Below are positions 34,668 through 44,153 of a stretch of DNA of 64,000 nt, one piece after another. How positions within the stretch are numbered: position 1 is the first letter of the stretch; every line of letters begins with the position of its first letter. The position numbers and the translations under genes were made by a program. The DNA lies in contig NZ_JAGPYK010000002.1 of assembly GCF_018070045.1 (NCBI RefSeq), positions 186,001 to 250,000 on the forward strand, read 5' to 3'. Origin of the DNA: Micromonospora sp. U21. GTDB taxonomy: Bacteria > Actinomycetota > Actinomycetes > Mycobacteriales > Micromonosporaceae. Below the pieces are notes generated by a model. That model was not told the DNA's origin and did no database searches. It saw nothing but the letters and a program-made list of their open reading frames with translations.

Positions 34668-36908
34668 TCAGGCGGAGGCGGCCAGGCCGTCGGGCCGGCG
34701 GATCAACGGCGGCCGGGGTGCGGCGTACACCGGGCGGGGGAGACCACCGACGACGGCGAGCGCGCCGGGACGGGGCGTCGGGCGTCGCCCGGTTGACGTG
34801 CTGGCGGGCATCGTACGGACCGCTGCCGACGGTGGGTCGACACCGGGGCTCCGGTCACCGCCGGCACCGGTCGACGACCCGGGTACGGCGGCAGCGCGGG
34901 GGGTGGCGAGCGCGGCGGCCCAGGTCGGCGGCAGGCTGCCCGCCGACGCGACCGCGGGCGGTCGGCGCCCGGCCGCCGTCGGGCCGATCCCAGCCTCCGG
35001 TGCGGCCGGCGGGGCGACCGCCGTGGGAGTGGGGAGGCGTTGGCGCAGTGTTGCCGGGTCGGATGTGGTCGGCCGCGTCGCGGTCAGCGCCGAGAAGACT
35101 GCGTCGAGGCGACGGGCCCGGGAGCGGACGGCGTCGAGATGCACGACTTTGGCGCGATCGGCGGCAGAGCCGACCCCGGCAGCAGGGAGGGCGCCGGTTG
35201 CCCGGCTGGCGAAGATGGCGCGCAGCGCGCGCGGCAGCCGCTCGGCGGCGACGCGGCGCAGTGCGGGCGAGGCGAACGCGTACCCGTCGGCGCGGCGCGG
35301 GACCAGCAGCCCGGCGGCGGCGAGCCCGCGCAGCGCCGGCCCGGACCGCCCGGGTGTCCAGCCGAGCGCCCGGTCCACCGCCGCGCCGGTGGCCACCCCA
35401 CCCAGGGTGGCAGCGGCCATCAGCACCGCTCGCCGTTCGCCGTCGAGCCGGTCCAGCTCCGCGCCGACGGGCCGGCGCACCTCGTCGGGCAGCGGGAGCG
35501 CCGCCGGGTCCGCTCCGTCGACGATGGAACGCACGTACGCCGCCGCGTGCCCGGGGCGGCCGCCCACCACCGGCAGCAGCCGGTCGACCAGCGCCACCGG
35601 TTGCCCGGCCCGGGTCAGCAGGAGGCGCAGCAGCCGCCCGCTCTGCACCGTGGCCAGGGGCCGGACCGCCACCCGCCGGGCCGCGCCGGGTCGGGTGTCG
35701 GCCCAGTGCGGCTGGTGCAGGGTGATTACGGCCAGCGGCAGTCCGCGCGCCGTGGCGGCGGTGAACAGCGCGTGCAGGAACCGGCTCACCGCGGGTGCGG
35801 CCCGGTCCAGGTCGTCCACGGCGACGATCAGCGGCCGTTGGGCGGCCAGGCGCAGCAGGGCGTCCCGGCAGGCCGCAGCGCCGGCCAGCGAGGCCGCCGA
35901 GCCGTCCGGGGTGGCCAGCAACCGTTCCAGCGCCGGGACCGCCGCAGCGACCCGGGCCGGCGGGAGGAGCGGTGTCAGGGTCGCCGTCAACCGGTCGTGG
36001 ACCACCGCCGGGCCGTCACCGTGGCGGATCCCGGTGAGTACGCGCAGCAGGTCCGCGACCGGCGCCAGCACCTGATCCGGGTACGGTTGGCAGGTCGCCA
36101 CGCACCAGCGCACCGCCACCCCGTCCACCGTGGTCAGCGACGTGGTCAGCTCGTGCAGCAGACGGCTACGACCGCTGCCCGTCGGACCGACCAGGGACAC
36201 CCAGCGCGGGTTGTGCTCGCGGACCGCCCGGCTCAGCTGGTCCCGCACGGTGGCCAGCTCGCGACGGCGGCCGATCAGCGGGCCGTCGTGCGGGTCGGCA
36301 CCGGGGCGTACGGGGCCGACGGCGTGCCAGACCGGCACCGGCGGCACCCGCCCGGCGACCGGCACCGGTGCCAGTTGGCGCTGGGCGATCAGACCGGCGG
36401 TGGCCCGGGCGGTGGCCGCGCAGAGCGCGACGGCGCCGGGTTGCGCGTACTCCTGCAGCCGGGCCGCGGTGGTGATCACCGCGCCGCTGGCCACGCCGTG
36501 ACCGCCGTTGACCGCGCTGGCCAGGTCGACCACCACCTCGCCGGTGGCCACGCCGACGCGAACCCGCAACACGATGTCACCGACCATCGGCCGACGGTCC
36601 AGCGCGGCCTGGATCTCCAGCCCGGCGCGGACCGCGCGGTACGCGTCGAAGCCATCGGAGTGCCGCGCGCCGAAGAGAGCCATCACCGCGTCGCCGACGT
36701 ACTTCTCGACCACCCCGTGCCAGCGGCGCAGCACGCTGGCGACGGTGTCGAAGTAGGCCCGTTGCAGCGCCCGGACGTCCTCCGGGTCCAGTCGGTCCAC
36801 CAGAGCGGTGGAGCCGACGATGTCAACGAAGAGCACGGTCACCGTGCGCCTCTCCTCCGGCACCGGCCAGGGTGGGGTGGTGGTCCGCTGCGTGACGATG
36901 GTGGTCAT
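34668..36908 (-). CDS. class III cyclase-like domain fused to AAA ATPase, altered catalytic motifs
   Basis: A 746-residue protein. The N-terminal cyclase homology domain (about 20-190) keeps both metal Asp residues, Asp29 (FVDIVGST) and Asp73 (EKYVGDAVMALFG), and the ATP-selecting Lys69. The transition-state Asn of the usual VNxAAR motif is Thr (VITTAARL). An AAA/NB-ARC-like ATPase region follows (about 220-560), whose Walker A reads GPTGSGRS with Arg in place of Lys; Walker B VAVDDLDRA is near 362. The C-terminal 120 residues are Ala/Pro-rich and disordered. It is divergent from a LAL regulator with the same ATPase plan. It may be a sensor-regulator with weak or no cyclase activity. Confidence 0.85.
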   Translation of the reverse strand: MTTIVTQRTTTPPWPVPEERRTVTVLFVDIVGSTALVDRLDPEDVRALQRAYFDTVASVLRRWHGVVEKYVGDAVMALFGARHSDGFDAYRAVRAGLEIQAALDRRPMVGDIVLRVRVGVATGEVVVDLASAVNGGHGVASGAVITTAARLQEYAQPGAVALCAATARATAGLIAQRQLAPVPVAGRVPPVPVWHAVGPVRPGADPHDGPLIGRRRELATVRDQLSRAVREHNPRWVSLVGPTGSGRSRLLHELTTSLTTVDGVAVRWCVATCQPYPDQVLAPVADLLRVLTGIRHGDGPAVVHDRLTATLTPLLPPARVAAAVPALERLLATPDGSAASLAGAAACRDALLRLAAQRPLIVAVDDLDRAAPAVSRFLHALFTAATARGLPLAVITLHQPHWADTRPGAARRVAVRPLATVQSGRLLRLLLTRAGQPVALVDRLLPVVGGRPGHAAAYVRSIVDGADPAALPLPDEVRRPVGAELDRLDGERRAVLMAAATLGGVATGAAVDRALGWTPGRSGPALRGLAAAGLLVPRRADGYAFASPALRRVAAERLPRALRAIFASRATGALPAAGVGSAADRAKVVHLDAVRSRARRLDAVFSALTATRPTTSDPATLRQRLPTPTAVAPPAAPEAGIGPTAAGRRPPAVASAGSLPPTWAAALATPRAAAVPGSSTGAGGDRSPGVDPPSAAVRTMPASTSTGRRPTPRPGALAVVGGLPRPVYAAPRPPLIRRPDGLAASA

Positions 36909-37101
36909 GGGTATCGCACCGGCCTTTCTCCCGCTGCTGCCTGACGACCTTCGGAGATTGGCATTCCTGGGCTGACAGGGGATCGGCAGAACGACGTATG
37001 TCGGCCACCTGCAACCTTTAGTCGCAATGTCGACGCGAGGAGTACCACAAGCTGCAGATGGCCGTAGAACGGTACGGGGGAATGTGATTAGGCTGCGTGC
37101 C

Positions 37102-40002
37102 ATGGCCAGCGATGTGGACACCGCACCGCTCGTGGGCCGGGCCGAGCTGGTGCAGACGGTTCGGTCCGCGCTGCTCGGTGACGTCGCGCACGGGCAGACC
37201 GCCGCCGTCTTCCTGACCGGCGAGAGCGGTGTGGGCAAGACCCGGCTGCTCGGCGAGATCGGCGCGCGGTTGCGCGACCAGGGCGCGCTGGTGCTCACCG
37301 GCAGCTGCCTGGACATCGGTGACGCCTCCCCGCTGCACCCGCTGTTGCAGGCACTGCGACGCTTCGACGCCGACCTGTCCGCCTCGCAGGCGCGTACCTC
37401 CTCGGCCGTACGCGGGCTGTTGCAGATGTTCGCCGACGAGACCGCCGGCCCGGACGGCGCGGGCGCGCTGCTGGAACGGGTCTCCCGGGGGCTGCACCTG
37501 ATCGCCGAGGGCCGGCCGCTGGTGCTGATCCTGGACGACCTCCAGTGGGTCGACCGGAGCACCCGCCAGCTGCTGCTCTACCTGCTGGCCGGGCTCGGCG
37601 ACCTTCAGCTCTCGGTGCTGGCCGCGGTCCGCGCCGAGTCGTTGCAGGGCGCACACCCGTTGCGCCGGGTGCTCACCGAGCTGCGTCGACTGCGGACGGT
37701 GCGGGTGCTCGACCTAGCCCCGCTGGACCGGGCCGGCACCGAACGGCTCGCCGCCGCCGTGGTCGGCCGGGAGCTCGCCGCCGACGCGGCCGAGCAGGTG
37801 TGGCAGCGCAGCGGCGGCAACCCGTTCGTCATCGAGGAGCTGGCCCGCGACCTGCGCGACGGCCGGGACGGGCTGTCCGAGACGCTGCGTGAGATCTTCC
37901 TCGCGCGGGTCGACGCGCTGCCCCAGCACGCGCACGCGGTCGTGCACGCGGTGGCCGCCGGTGTCGAGCCGGTGGAGCACTGGCTGCTGGCCCAGGTGCT
38001 CCGACTGCCGGAGGAGGAGCTGATCGAGGCGGCCCGCGCCGCGGTGGCGCACCGGCTGCTGGTCGGCGCCGACGACGGCTACCGGCTGCGGCACCGCCTC
38101 GTCGCCGAGGTCCTGGCGCACGAGCTGCTGCCGGCCGAGCGCTCCGGGTTGCACCGTCGCTACGCCGAGGCGCTGACTGCCGCGCCGGCCGAGCTGCACC
38201 AGGCCCGACTGGCGCACCACTGGCGGCTGGCCGGCGAGCCGGCCCGGGCATTGCCGGCGGCCGTGGCCGCCGCGCAGGAGGCCGAGCGGCTGCACGGCTA
38301 CGCCGAGGCGCACCGGCACTGGTCGGCGGCGTTGCAGCTGGCCGGCGACCCCGGCACGCCGGGTGTGGACCGGGTCGAGCTGCTCGGGCACGCCGCCGAG
38401 GCGGCCCACCACTGTGGGGAGCACGCCCGGGCGCTGGCCCTGCTGGAGGAGCTGGCCGCGGTGCAGGGCGGCGAGCCGGGCTGCGCGCTGCACATCCGCC
38501 GGGCCCGCTACCTGGCCGCCGCCGGGCGCTCGGCGTTGGCCGAGAAGGAGTACCAGCGGGCGTTGGAGGCGGCGGACTGCTCCCCGGGTGAACGGGCCAC
38601 CGCCGCCGCGCACCTGGCCGAGCTGCTGCTGCACCTCGGCCGGTACGCAGACGCCGGCCGGCGGGCCCGGGAGGCGCTGGCGCTGGCCGCCACGGTGGAG
38701 GGATCCACCACCGAGGTCGTGCTGGCCAGCTCGGCGCTCGGCTTCAGCGAGGCCTACCTGGAGGACCCGGACGCCGGGCTGGCGGTGATGCGCCAGGCGC
38801 TCGACACCGCCGAGCGCGCCGGCCGGCCGGAGGACGTGGCCTGCGCGTACCTGCACCTGGCCGAGCTGCTGACCGGTCCGCTGAACATCCTCGAGGAGGG
38901 GGTGGTGGTGGCCCGCCGGGGCGCCGAGCGGGTGGCCGAGCTGGGGCTGGGCCGCACCTGGGAGACCCGGCTGCTGGCCATCGCCACCAACGGGCTGTTC
39001 CGGGTCGGCCAGTGGGCCGAGGCGGAGAAGGTGGTCGCCGCCGCGCTCCGGCACCGCCCGTCCGGCGCGGACGCCGTCGAGCTGCTGCTGGCCCGGTGCC
39101 GGCTCTCGGTGGGCTACGGCGACATCGAGGCCGCCGACCGGGACCTCGACGCGGTGGCCACGGTGCTCGCCGGCGGCGGGGCCCGGCACGTCATCCCCCT
39201 GCTCACCCTGCGCGCCGGGTTGGCCATGTGGGAGGGCCGGCACGACGTGGCGCGGCAGGCGGTGCAGCGCGGCCTGACCGAGAGCCGCTCCGACGACGTG
39301 ACCATCCTCTCGGCGCTGGTCTGGCACGGCCTGCGCGCCGAGGCGGAGGCGCACGCCAGCCGCACGGTGGCGGTCGACCCGACGGCGGTGCGCCGACTGC
39401 GGGACGTGGCCGAGCGGGTGGCGCGCAAGAGCGCGTCCGCGGCCCGTCCGGTGCGTTCGGTGGTGGACGGCTTCCTGGCGCTCTGCGCCGCCGAGGTGAG
39501 TCGACTCGACGGCAGCGACCCGGAGCTGTGGGCCAGCTCGGTCGCCGAGTGGGACCGGCGCAACCACCCCTATCCGGCGGCGTACTCGCGGCTGCGGCAG
39601 GCCGAGGCGTTGCTGGCGCGGCGTAGCCGGGTGGCCACCGCCGCCAAGCTGCTGCGCGAGGCGTACCGGGTGGCGCAGGGGTTGGGCGCGGTGCCGTTGA
39701 CCTCGGAGATCCGGGAGCTGGCCGGGCGGGCCCGGGTGTCGCTGGAGGAGCGCGAGGCCGCCGACCGCGCGCGGGGCGCGGCCCCGGCCGAGCCGGTCGA
39801 CGACGAGCTGGCGGCGCTCACCGCGCGGGAGCGGGAGGTGCTCGCCCTGGTCGCCGAGGGACTGACCAACAAGGAGATCGGGCAGCGGCTGTTCATCAGC
39901 GAGCGGACCATCGGCGTGCACGTGTCGCACATCTTCGACAAGCTCCAGGTCCGTACCCGGGTCCAGGCCAGCGCCATCCAGTTGCGCAACCGGCGCGGCT
40001 GA
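37102..40002 (+). CDS. LAL-type LuxR-family transcriptional regulator
   Basis: A large regulator of about 966 residues. An N-terminal STAND ATPase has Walker A GESGVGKTR near residues 40-48 and Walker B LVLILDDLQWVD near 140. A long helical TPR-like region follows (about 330-880), then a C-terminal LuxR DNA-binding domain (about 900-960) with LTAREREVLALVAEGLTNKEIGQRL, continuing FISERTIGVHVSHIFDKL. LAL proteins activate degradative or antibiotic genes in actinomycetes. The start is uncertain: ATG 37102 is used, and GTG 37084 with GGGGGAAT upstream would add six residues. It is divergent from the cyclase-ATPase gene. Confidence 0.92.
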   Translation: MASDVDTAPLVGRAELVQTVRSALLGDVAHGQTAAVFLTGESGVGKTRLLGEIGARLRDQGALVLTGSCLDIGDASPLHPLLQALRRFDADLSASQARTSSAVRGLLQMFADETAGPDGAGALLERVSRGLHLIAEGRPLVLILDDLQWVDRSTRQLLLYLLAGLGDLQLSVLAAVRAESLQGAHPLRRVLTELRRLRTVRVLDLAPLDRAGTERLAAAVVGRELAADAAEQVWQRSGGNPFVIEELARDLRDGRDGLSETLREIFLARVDALPQHAHAVVHAVAAGVEPVEHWLLAQVLRLPEEELIEAARAAVAHRLLVGADDGYRLRHRLVAEVLAHELLPAERSGLHRRYAEALTAAPAELHQARLAHHWRLAGEPARALPAAVAAAQEAERLHGYAEAHRHWSAALQLAGDPGTPGVDRVELLGHAAEAAHHCGEHARALALLEELAAVQGGEPGCALHIRRARYLAAAGRSALAEKEYQRALEAADCSPGERATAAAHLAELLLHLGRYADAGRRAREALALAATVEGSTTEVVLASSALGFSEAYLEDPDAGLAVMRQALDTAERAGRPEDVACAYLHLAELLTGPLNILEEGVVVARRGAERVAELGLGRTWETRLLAIATNGLFRVGQWAEAEKVVAAALRHRPSGADAVELLLARCRLSVGYGDIEAADRDLDAVATVLAGGGARHVIPLLTLRAGLAMWEGRHDVARQAVQRGLTESRSDDVTILSALVWHGLRAEAEAHASRTVAVDPTAVRRLRDVAERVARKSASAARPVRSVVDGFLALCAAEVSRLDGSDPELWASSVAEWDRRNHPYPAAYSRLRQAEALLARRSRVATAAKLLREAYRVAQGLGAVPLTSEIRELAGRARVSLEEREAADRARGAAPAEPVDDELAALTAREREVLALVAEGLTNKEIGQRLFISERTIGVHVSHIFDKLQVRTRVQASAIQLRNRRG

Positions 40003-40020
40003 CCGACCGGTCGGTCAGCC
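39997..40020 (+). terminator. 24-bp perfect palindrome at the end of the LAL gene
   Basis: A perfect 24-bp palindrome with half-site GGCTGACCGACC contains the TGA stop of the LAL gene and is followed by a second GC-rich stem. As RNA it forms a long hairpin ending transcription; as DNA its symmetry without a spacer could also bind a dimeric protein. Confidence 0.6.
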
Positions 40021-40135
40021 GGCGCCTGTGCGCGCCGGGATACGTCGTTCTACTGATCCGGCGCTCGATGTCGGCTGAAAAGCTGAGCACCGTCGACGGC
40101 GGCACGGGGGTGCCGCGGACCACCATGGAGGAGAG

Positions 40136-40906
40136 ATGACCGAACCGGTCTGGGGGCCCGTGCACCGGGACATCGTCGACCTGCTCGCCGACCATCCGGC
40201 GGACGTGCCGGCCGTTGTCGATCACCTCACGAAGCTCCAGGACATGCTGGTGCGGCTGCCTCCGTTGGAGGAGAGCTGCCCGTTGGCCGACTTCAACAAG
40301 CTCTACCTGACCATCACCAGCAGCGTCCTCGACGGGCTGTACGACGACCGCTTCGTCGACCCGGTGTTCCTCTCCCGGCTGGACGTCGAGTTCGCCGCGC
40401 GGTATTTCGACGCGATGCGACTGTGGACCGACTCCAGTCCGGGCACCCCGAAGGCGTGGTCGTGCCTGTTCGAGCGGATGCGCGGGCCGGACGCCCGCCC
40501 GCTGCCGTCGGCCGCGGCCGGGGTCAACGCGCACATCAACTTCGATCTGCCGTTCGCCCTGGTCACCACGTTCGACCACCTGGAGTCGGAGCCGGTCGAC
40601 GGCAGCGACCAGCACCACGACTACCTCGAGATCAACAACATCTTCGCGGACAAGATCCCCGGCCTGCGTCGGGGTTACCTCGAGCGGTGGCAGCTGCTCA
40701 TCGACATGCTCAACGGTGACATCGACGACTGGTACCAGGGGGAGCTGGTCGAGTACACCCGCGATGTCGCCTGGCGCAACGCGCAGAAGATCTGGCGGTG
40801 CCGGCACGATCCGGACGCCCGCGAGTGTGAGCGCACGCGGTTGGACGACAACGCCGCGGCGCTCGGCCGGTTGCTGCTCTCGCCCCTGGGGGCGTTTCTG
40901 CAGTAG
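40136..40906 (+). CDS. DUF5995 family protein
   Basis: A 256-residue soluble protein. The pattern ADFNKLYLTITSSVLDGL, FVDPVFLSRLDVEFAARYFDAM, GVNAHINFDLPFAL and DYLEINNIFA matches the DUF5995 family of actinobacteria. The conserved His and Asp residues in NAHINFDLP suggest an active or metal site, but no function is established. GGAGAG precedes the ATG. It is read in isolation downstream of the LAL gene. Confidence 0.8.
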   Translation: MTEPVWGPVHRDIVDLLADHPADVPAVVDHLTKLQDMLVRLPPLEESCPLADFNKLYLTITSSVLDGLYDDRFVDPVFLSRLDVEFAARYFDAMRLWTDSSPGTPKAWSCLFERMRGPDARPLPSAAAGVNAHINFDLPFALVTTFDHLESEPVDGSDQHHDYLEINNIFADKIPGLRRGYLERWQLLIDMLNGDIDDWYQGELVEYTRDVAWRNAQKIWRCRHDPDARECERTRLDDNAAALGRLLLSPLGAFLQ

Positions 40907-41030
40907 CCGGGACGGGGGGTCCCCGCGCTCCGCCCGATGGGGGGCGGCGGAGCGCGGGGACGCGTCCCGCCCCGCCAGCTCCACCCACCCGCGACGCCGC
41001 CCGGGTTCCGGTCGGCTCCGGGTGACAGCC

Positions 41031-41172
41031 GGCCGACCCGGGGGGTGTCGACCGTCTGCCATCGTCGGCCGGCCCGGGGGGTGCCGGCCGGCGGTCGGGG
41101 GAGCAGGCGGAAAGGGGCATCGGCCGCCGTTGCCGGTGGCGGGAGATCCGACCGGACGGGGGGTGTCGTCGG
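41031..41172. repeat. three copies of a G6-containing motif in a 400-bp gene-free stretch
   Basis: Between 40907 and 41306 no gene is supported. Near-identical 23-bp units occur at 41031 and 41067, with cores GACCCGGGGGGTGTCGACC and GGCCCGGGGGGTGCCGGCC. A more divergent copy near 41148 shares CGGGGGGTGTCG. The second unit can fold as a GGCCGGC/GCCGGCC stem. The G-runs recur at intervals of 36 and about 80 bases. Confidence 0.45.
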
Positions 41173-41306
41173 GCCTGTACGGGGTACGCCCGCGCCATGA
41201 CCGTCCTGGCCCGGCGTCGGCCCGCCGCCCGACCCCGGCCCGCGCGGCCCGGCCCACTGCGGCCGGGTGGCCCGGTGCCGCGACCCACCGTCCGGCCCGG
41301 TGCGGG

Positions 41307-41708
41307 ATGACCGGCCCCGCGACCCGGTTCCCGTTCCGCTTCGACCCGGTGTTCCGCCCGGCGCTGGCGCTGCTGGGGGTCCGGCCGGCGACGGCCTGGG
41401 TCGCCGTCACCGACCGGGACCTGTTGATCCGGTACGGGCCGTGGCGGTTGCGCACCGACCGGGACAACGTGACCGGCGTCGAGGTGAGCGGCCCGTACCG
41501 CTGGTGGCGGGTGATAGGCCCGCACGTGTCGCTGGCCGACCGCGGCGTGAGCTTCGGCAGCAGCACGGCCGGCGGGGTCTGCCTGCGCTTCGGCGTGCCG
41601 GTGCCGGCCGTGGTGCCCGGGAAGTGGCCCCGGCACCCGGCGGCCACGGTGACGGTCACCGATCCGCCCGCCCTGGCCCGGCTGATCGCCGGCACGGAAC
41701 TGCCCTGA
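41307..41708 (+). CDS. conserved hypothetical protein, PH-like fold suspected
   Basis: A 133-residue soluble protein starting MTGPATRFPFRFDPVFRPALALLG. Regular alternating strands (AWVAVTDRDLLIRYGPWRLRT, NVTGVEVSGPYRW) suggest a bacterial PH-like domain. It ends ATVTVTDPPALARLIAGTELP, a segment typical of small actinobacterial proteins of this type. Function unknown. Confidence 0.65.
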   Translation: MTGPATRFPFRFDPVFRPALALLGVRPATAWVAVTDRDLLIRYGPWRLRTDRDNVTGVEVSGPYRWWRVIGPHVSLADRGVSFGSSTAGGVCLRFGVPVPAVVPGKWPRHPAATVTVTDPPALARLIAGTELP

Positions 41709-41795
41709 GCAGGCCAGCGGCCTGCCCGGTTCCGCCGGCCGCGCCGCGCGGTACCGCCTACCGTCTGAGCAGGACCTGCGAGCGTGGGACGGGCG

Positions 41796-43892
41796 ATGGC
41801 TGACGAGCACCGGGGGAAACCGCGACGCGGGGGCGGACGCCGCCACCCGCTCGCCGGCCCGGACCCGGCGCTGCGCGCCGCCCGTGACCCGGCCCGTCCG
41901 CACCGGGGTGGCCGGCAGGGCGTCGTGGTGCCCGAGCGGATCGCCAGCCCGGTCCGTCCGGTGCCGCCGGCCAGCCCGCTGCGCCGGTGGCTCTTTCAGC
42001 ACCAGGTGCAGCCGCCGGGCCCGGAGGCGGCCGAGGGGCAGAGCCGGGCGCACGCCTGGTGGCAGGTGATGTGCCTGACCGGCGTGGACTACTTCTCCAC
42101 CCTGTCGTACCTGCCGGGCATCGCGGCGGTGGCGGCAGGAGCGCTCTCTCCGCTGGCGACGCTGCTGATCGTCGCGCTCACCCTGTTCGGAATGCTTCCG
42201 ATGTACCGGCGGGTCGCCCATGAGAGCCCGCACGGGCAGGGTTCGGTGGCGATGCTGGAGCGGCTCCTGCCGTTCTGGCGGGGCAAGATCTTCGTGCTCG
42301 TGCTGCTCGGTTTCGTGGCCACCTCCTGGATCATCACGATCACCCTCTCCTCGGCCGACGCCACCGTGCACCTGCTGGAGAATCCGTACCTGCCGGAAGC
42401 TCTGCACGGCCGTTTCGTCGCGGTGGCGGTCACCGTGGCGCTGCTGCTCATCCTCGGCGGGGTGTTCCTGCTCGGCTTCCGCGAGGCGGTGGTGGTGGCC
42501 ATCCCGCTGGTCGCGATCTTCCTGGTGCTCAACGCGGTGATCGTGCTGGTCGCGGTGACCCGGATCGCGACCGAACCGGGCGTCCTGTCGGACTGGACCA
42601 CCGCGGTGACCGCGGGCGGCCGCGGGCCGGGCGGCGTGCTGCTGACCGCCGCGTTGGCCTTCCCGCTGCTGGTGCTGGGGCTGTCCGGGTTCGAGACCGG
42701 GGTCAGCATGATGCCGCTGGTGGCGGCCGGCGGACACGACCGGCAGGCCCGGCTGGCCGCCCGGATCCGCAACACCCGCCTGCTGCTCACCACCGCCGCG
42801 CTGATCATGTCGGTGTACCTGATCTCGACCACCTTCGTGACCACGGTGCTCATCCCGGCCGAGGAGTTCCGGCCGGGCGGCGCCGCGAACGGCCGTGCGC
42901 TGGCCTTCCTGGCGCACACGTACCTGGGTGAGGCCTTCGGCACCGTCTACGACGTGAGCAGCGTGCTCATCCTCTGGTTCGCCGGCGCCTCGGCGATGGC
43001 CGGCCTGATCAACATCGTGCCCCGCTACCTGCCCTCGTACGGCATGGCCCCGGAGTGGGCGCGCGCGGTGCGCCCGGTGGTGATCGTCTACACCCTGGTC
43101 AGCGTCGCCATCACCATCGCCTTCCGGGCCGACGTCAACGCCCAGGCCGGGGCGTACGCCACCGGCATCCTGGCGATGATGGTGTCCGGCGCGGTGGCGG
43201 TGACGATCTCCGCGGCCCGCCATCACCGGCGCGCCGCCGCCGTCGGCTTCACCGTGCTGACGCTCGTGCTGCTGTACGCGCTGCTGGAGAACGTCATCGA
43301 GCAGCCGGACGGGATCACCATCTCGGCGCTGTTCATCCTCGGCATCATCGGGGTCTCGCTGGTCTCCCGGGTCACCCGGACCACCGAGCTGCGCGCCGAG
43401 CGGATCGAGTTCGACGAGCCGGCCCGCCGGTTCATCACCGAGTCGCTGGCCCACGACGGGCAGCTGCACCTGATCGCGAACAAGCGGCAGAGCGGCTCGG
43501 TGAAGGAGTACACCGTCAAGGAGCGGGCGCAGCGCGGGATGAACCCGGTGCCCGGCGCCGCCGACGTGCTGTTCCTGGAGATCGACGTGGTCGACCCGTC
43601 GGAGTTCAGTCAGGTGCTGCGGGTGCACGGGGTCGAGATGGGCGGCTTCCGGGTGCTGCGGGCCAGCAGCCCGGCCGCGCCCAACGCCATCGCGGCGATC
43701 CTGCTCGCGCTGCGTGACGCGACCGGGGTACGGCCGCACGCGCACTTCGAGTGGTCGGAGGGCAGCCCCATCGCGCACCTGCTGCGTTACCTGATCCTCG
43801 GCCGGGGGGACACCCCGCCGGTGGTGCGGGAGATCATCCGCCGCACCGAGCCGGACCCGCTGCGCCGGCCGGGCATCCACGTCGGCGGCTGA
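41796..43892 (+). CDS. APC-superfamily amino-acid/polyamine-type transporter
   Basis: A 698-residue membrane protein with about twelve helices between residues 90 and 520 and a soluble C-terminal domain of about 170 residues. The first helix, [24 protein letters not shown], has the unwound Gly/Ser region of APC transporters. A basic, Pro-rich 75-residue N-terminal tail precedes it. ATG 41796 is used; an in-frame GTG at 41784 would add four residues. The 261-bp gap after it (43893-44153) contains GC-rich dyads but no gene. Substrate unknown. Confidence 0.82.
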   Translation: MADEHRGKPRRGGGRRHPLAGPDPALRAARDPARPHRGGRQGVVVPERIASPVRPVPPASPLRRWLFQHQVQPPGPEAAEGQSRAHAWWQVMCLTGVDYFSTLSYLPGIAAVAAGALSPLATLLIVALTLFGMLPMYRRVAHESPHGQGSVAMLERLLPFWRGKIFVLVLLGFVATSWIITITLSSADATVHLLENPYLPEALHGRFVAVAVTVALLLILGGVFLLGFREAVVVAIPLVAIFLVLNAVIVLVAVTRIATEPGVLSDWTTAVTAGGRGPGGVLLTAALAFPLLVLGLSGFETGVSMMPLVAAGGHDRQARLAARIRNTRLLLTTAALIMSVYLISTTFVTTVLIPAEEFRPGGAANGRALAFLAHTYLGEAFGTVYDVSSVLILWFAGASAMAGLINIVPRYLPSYGMAPEWARAVRPVVIVYTLVSVAITIAFRADVNAQAGAYATGILAMMVSGAVAVTISAARHHRRAAAVGFTVLTLVLLYALLENVIEQPDGITISALFILGIIGVSLVSRVTRTTELRAERIEFDEPARRFITESLAHDGQLHLIANKRQSGSVKEYTVKERAQRGMNPVPGAADVLFLEIDVVDPSEFSQVLRVHGVEMGGFRVLRASSPAAPNAIAAILLALRDATGVRPHAHFEWSEGSPIAHLLRYLILGRGDTPPVVREIIRRTEPDPLRRPGIHVGG

Positions 43893-44153
43893 ACCCGGCG
43901 CCCGACCCGGCCGCCGCGGGGCCAGCCGCGGGCGGCGAGAAGTGACCTCGAACTGATGCTTCGCCGGCATTCAGCCCTGCTGGACCCGCTCGGCGCCGGA
44001 TGGGGCATGGAAGCGGAACCGCAAGGTTATTCACGTTCGCCTGCCTTGTCACAATTTACCGTCGTATCGTCATTTTCGGTGGCGCAGCGATGTTGGCCAC
44101 CCCGCGCCTGTTTCGGTGCGGCCGTTCACATGCACGAGAGGCAGGGAAGCCCT

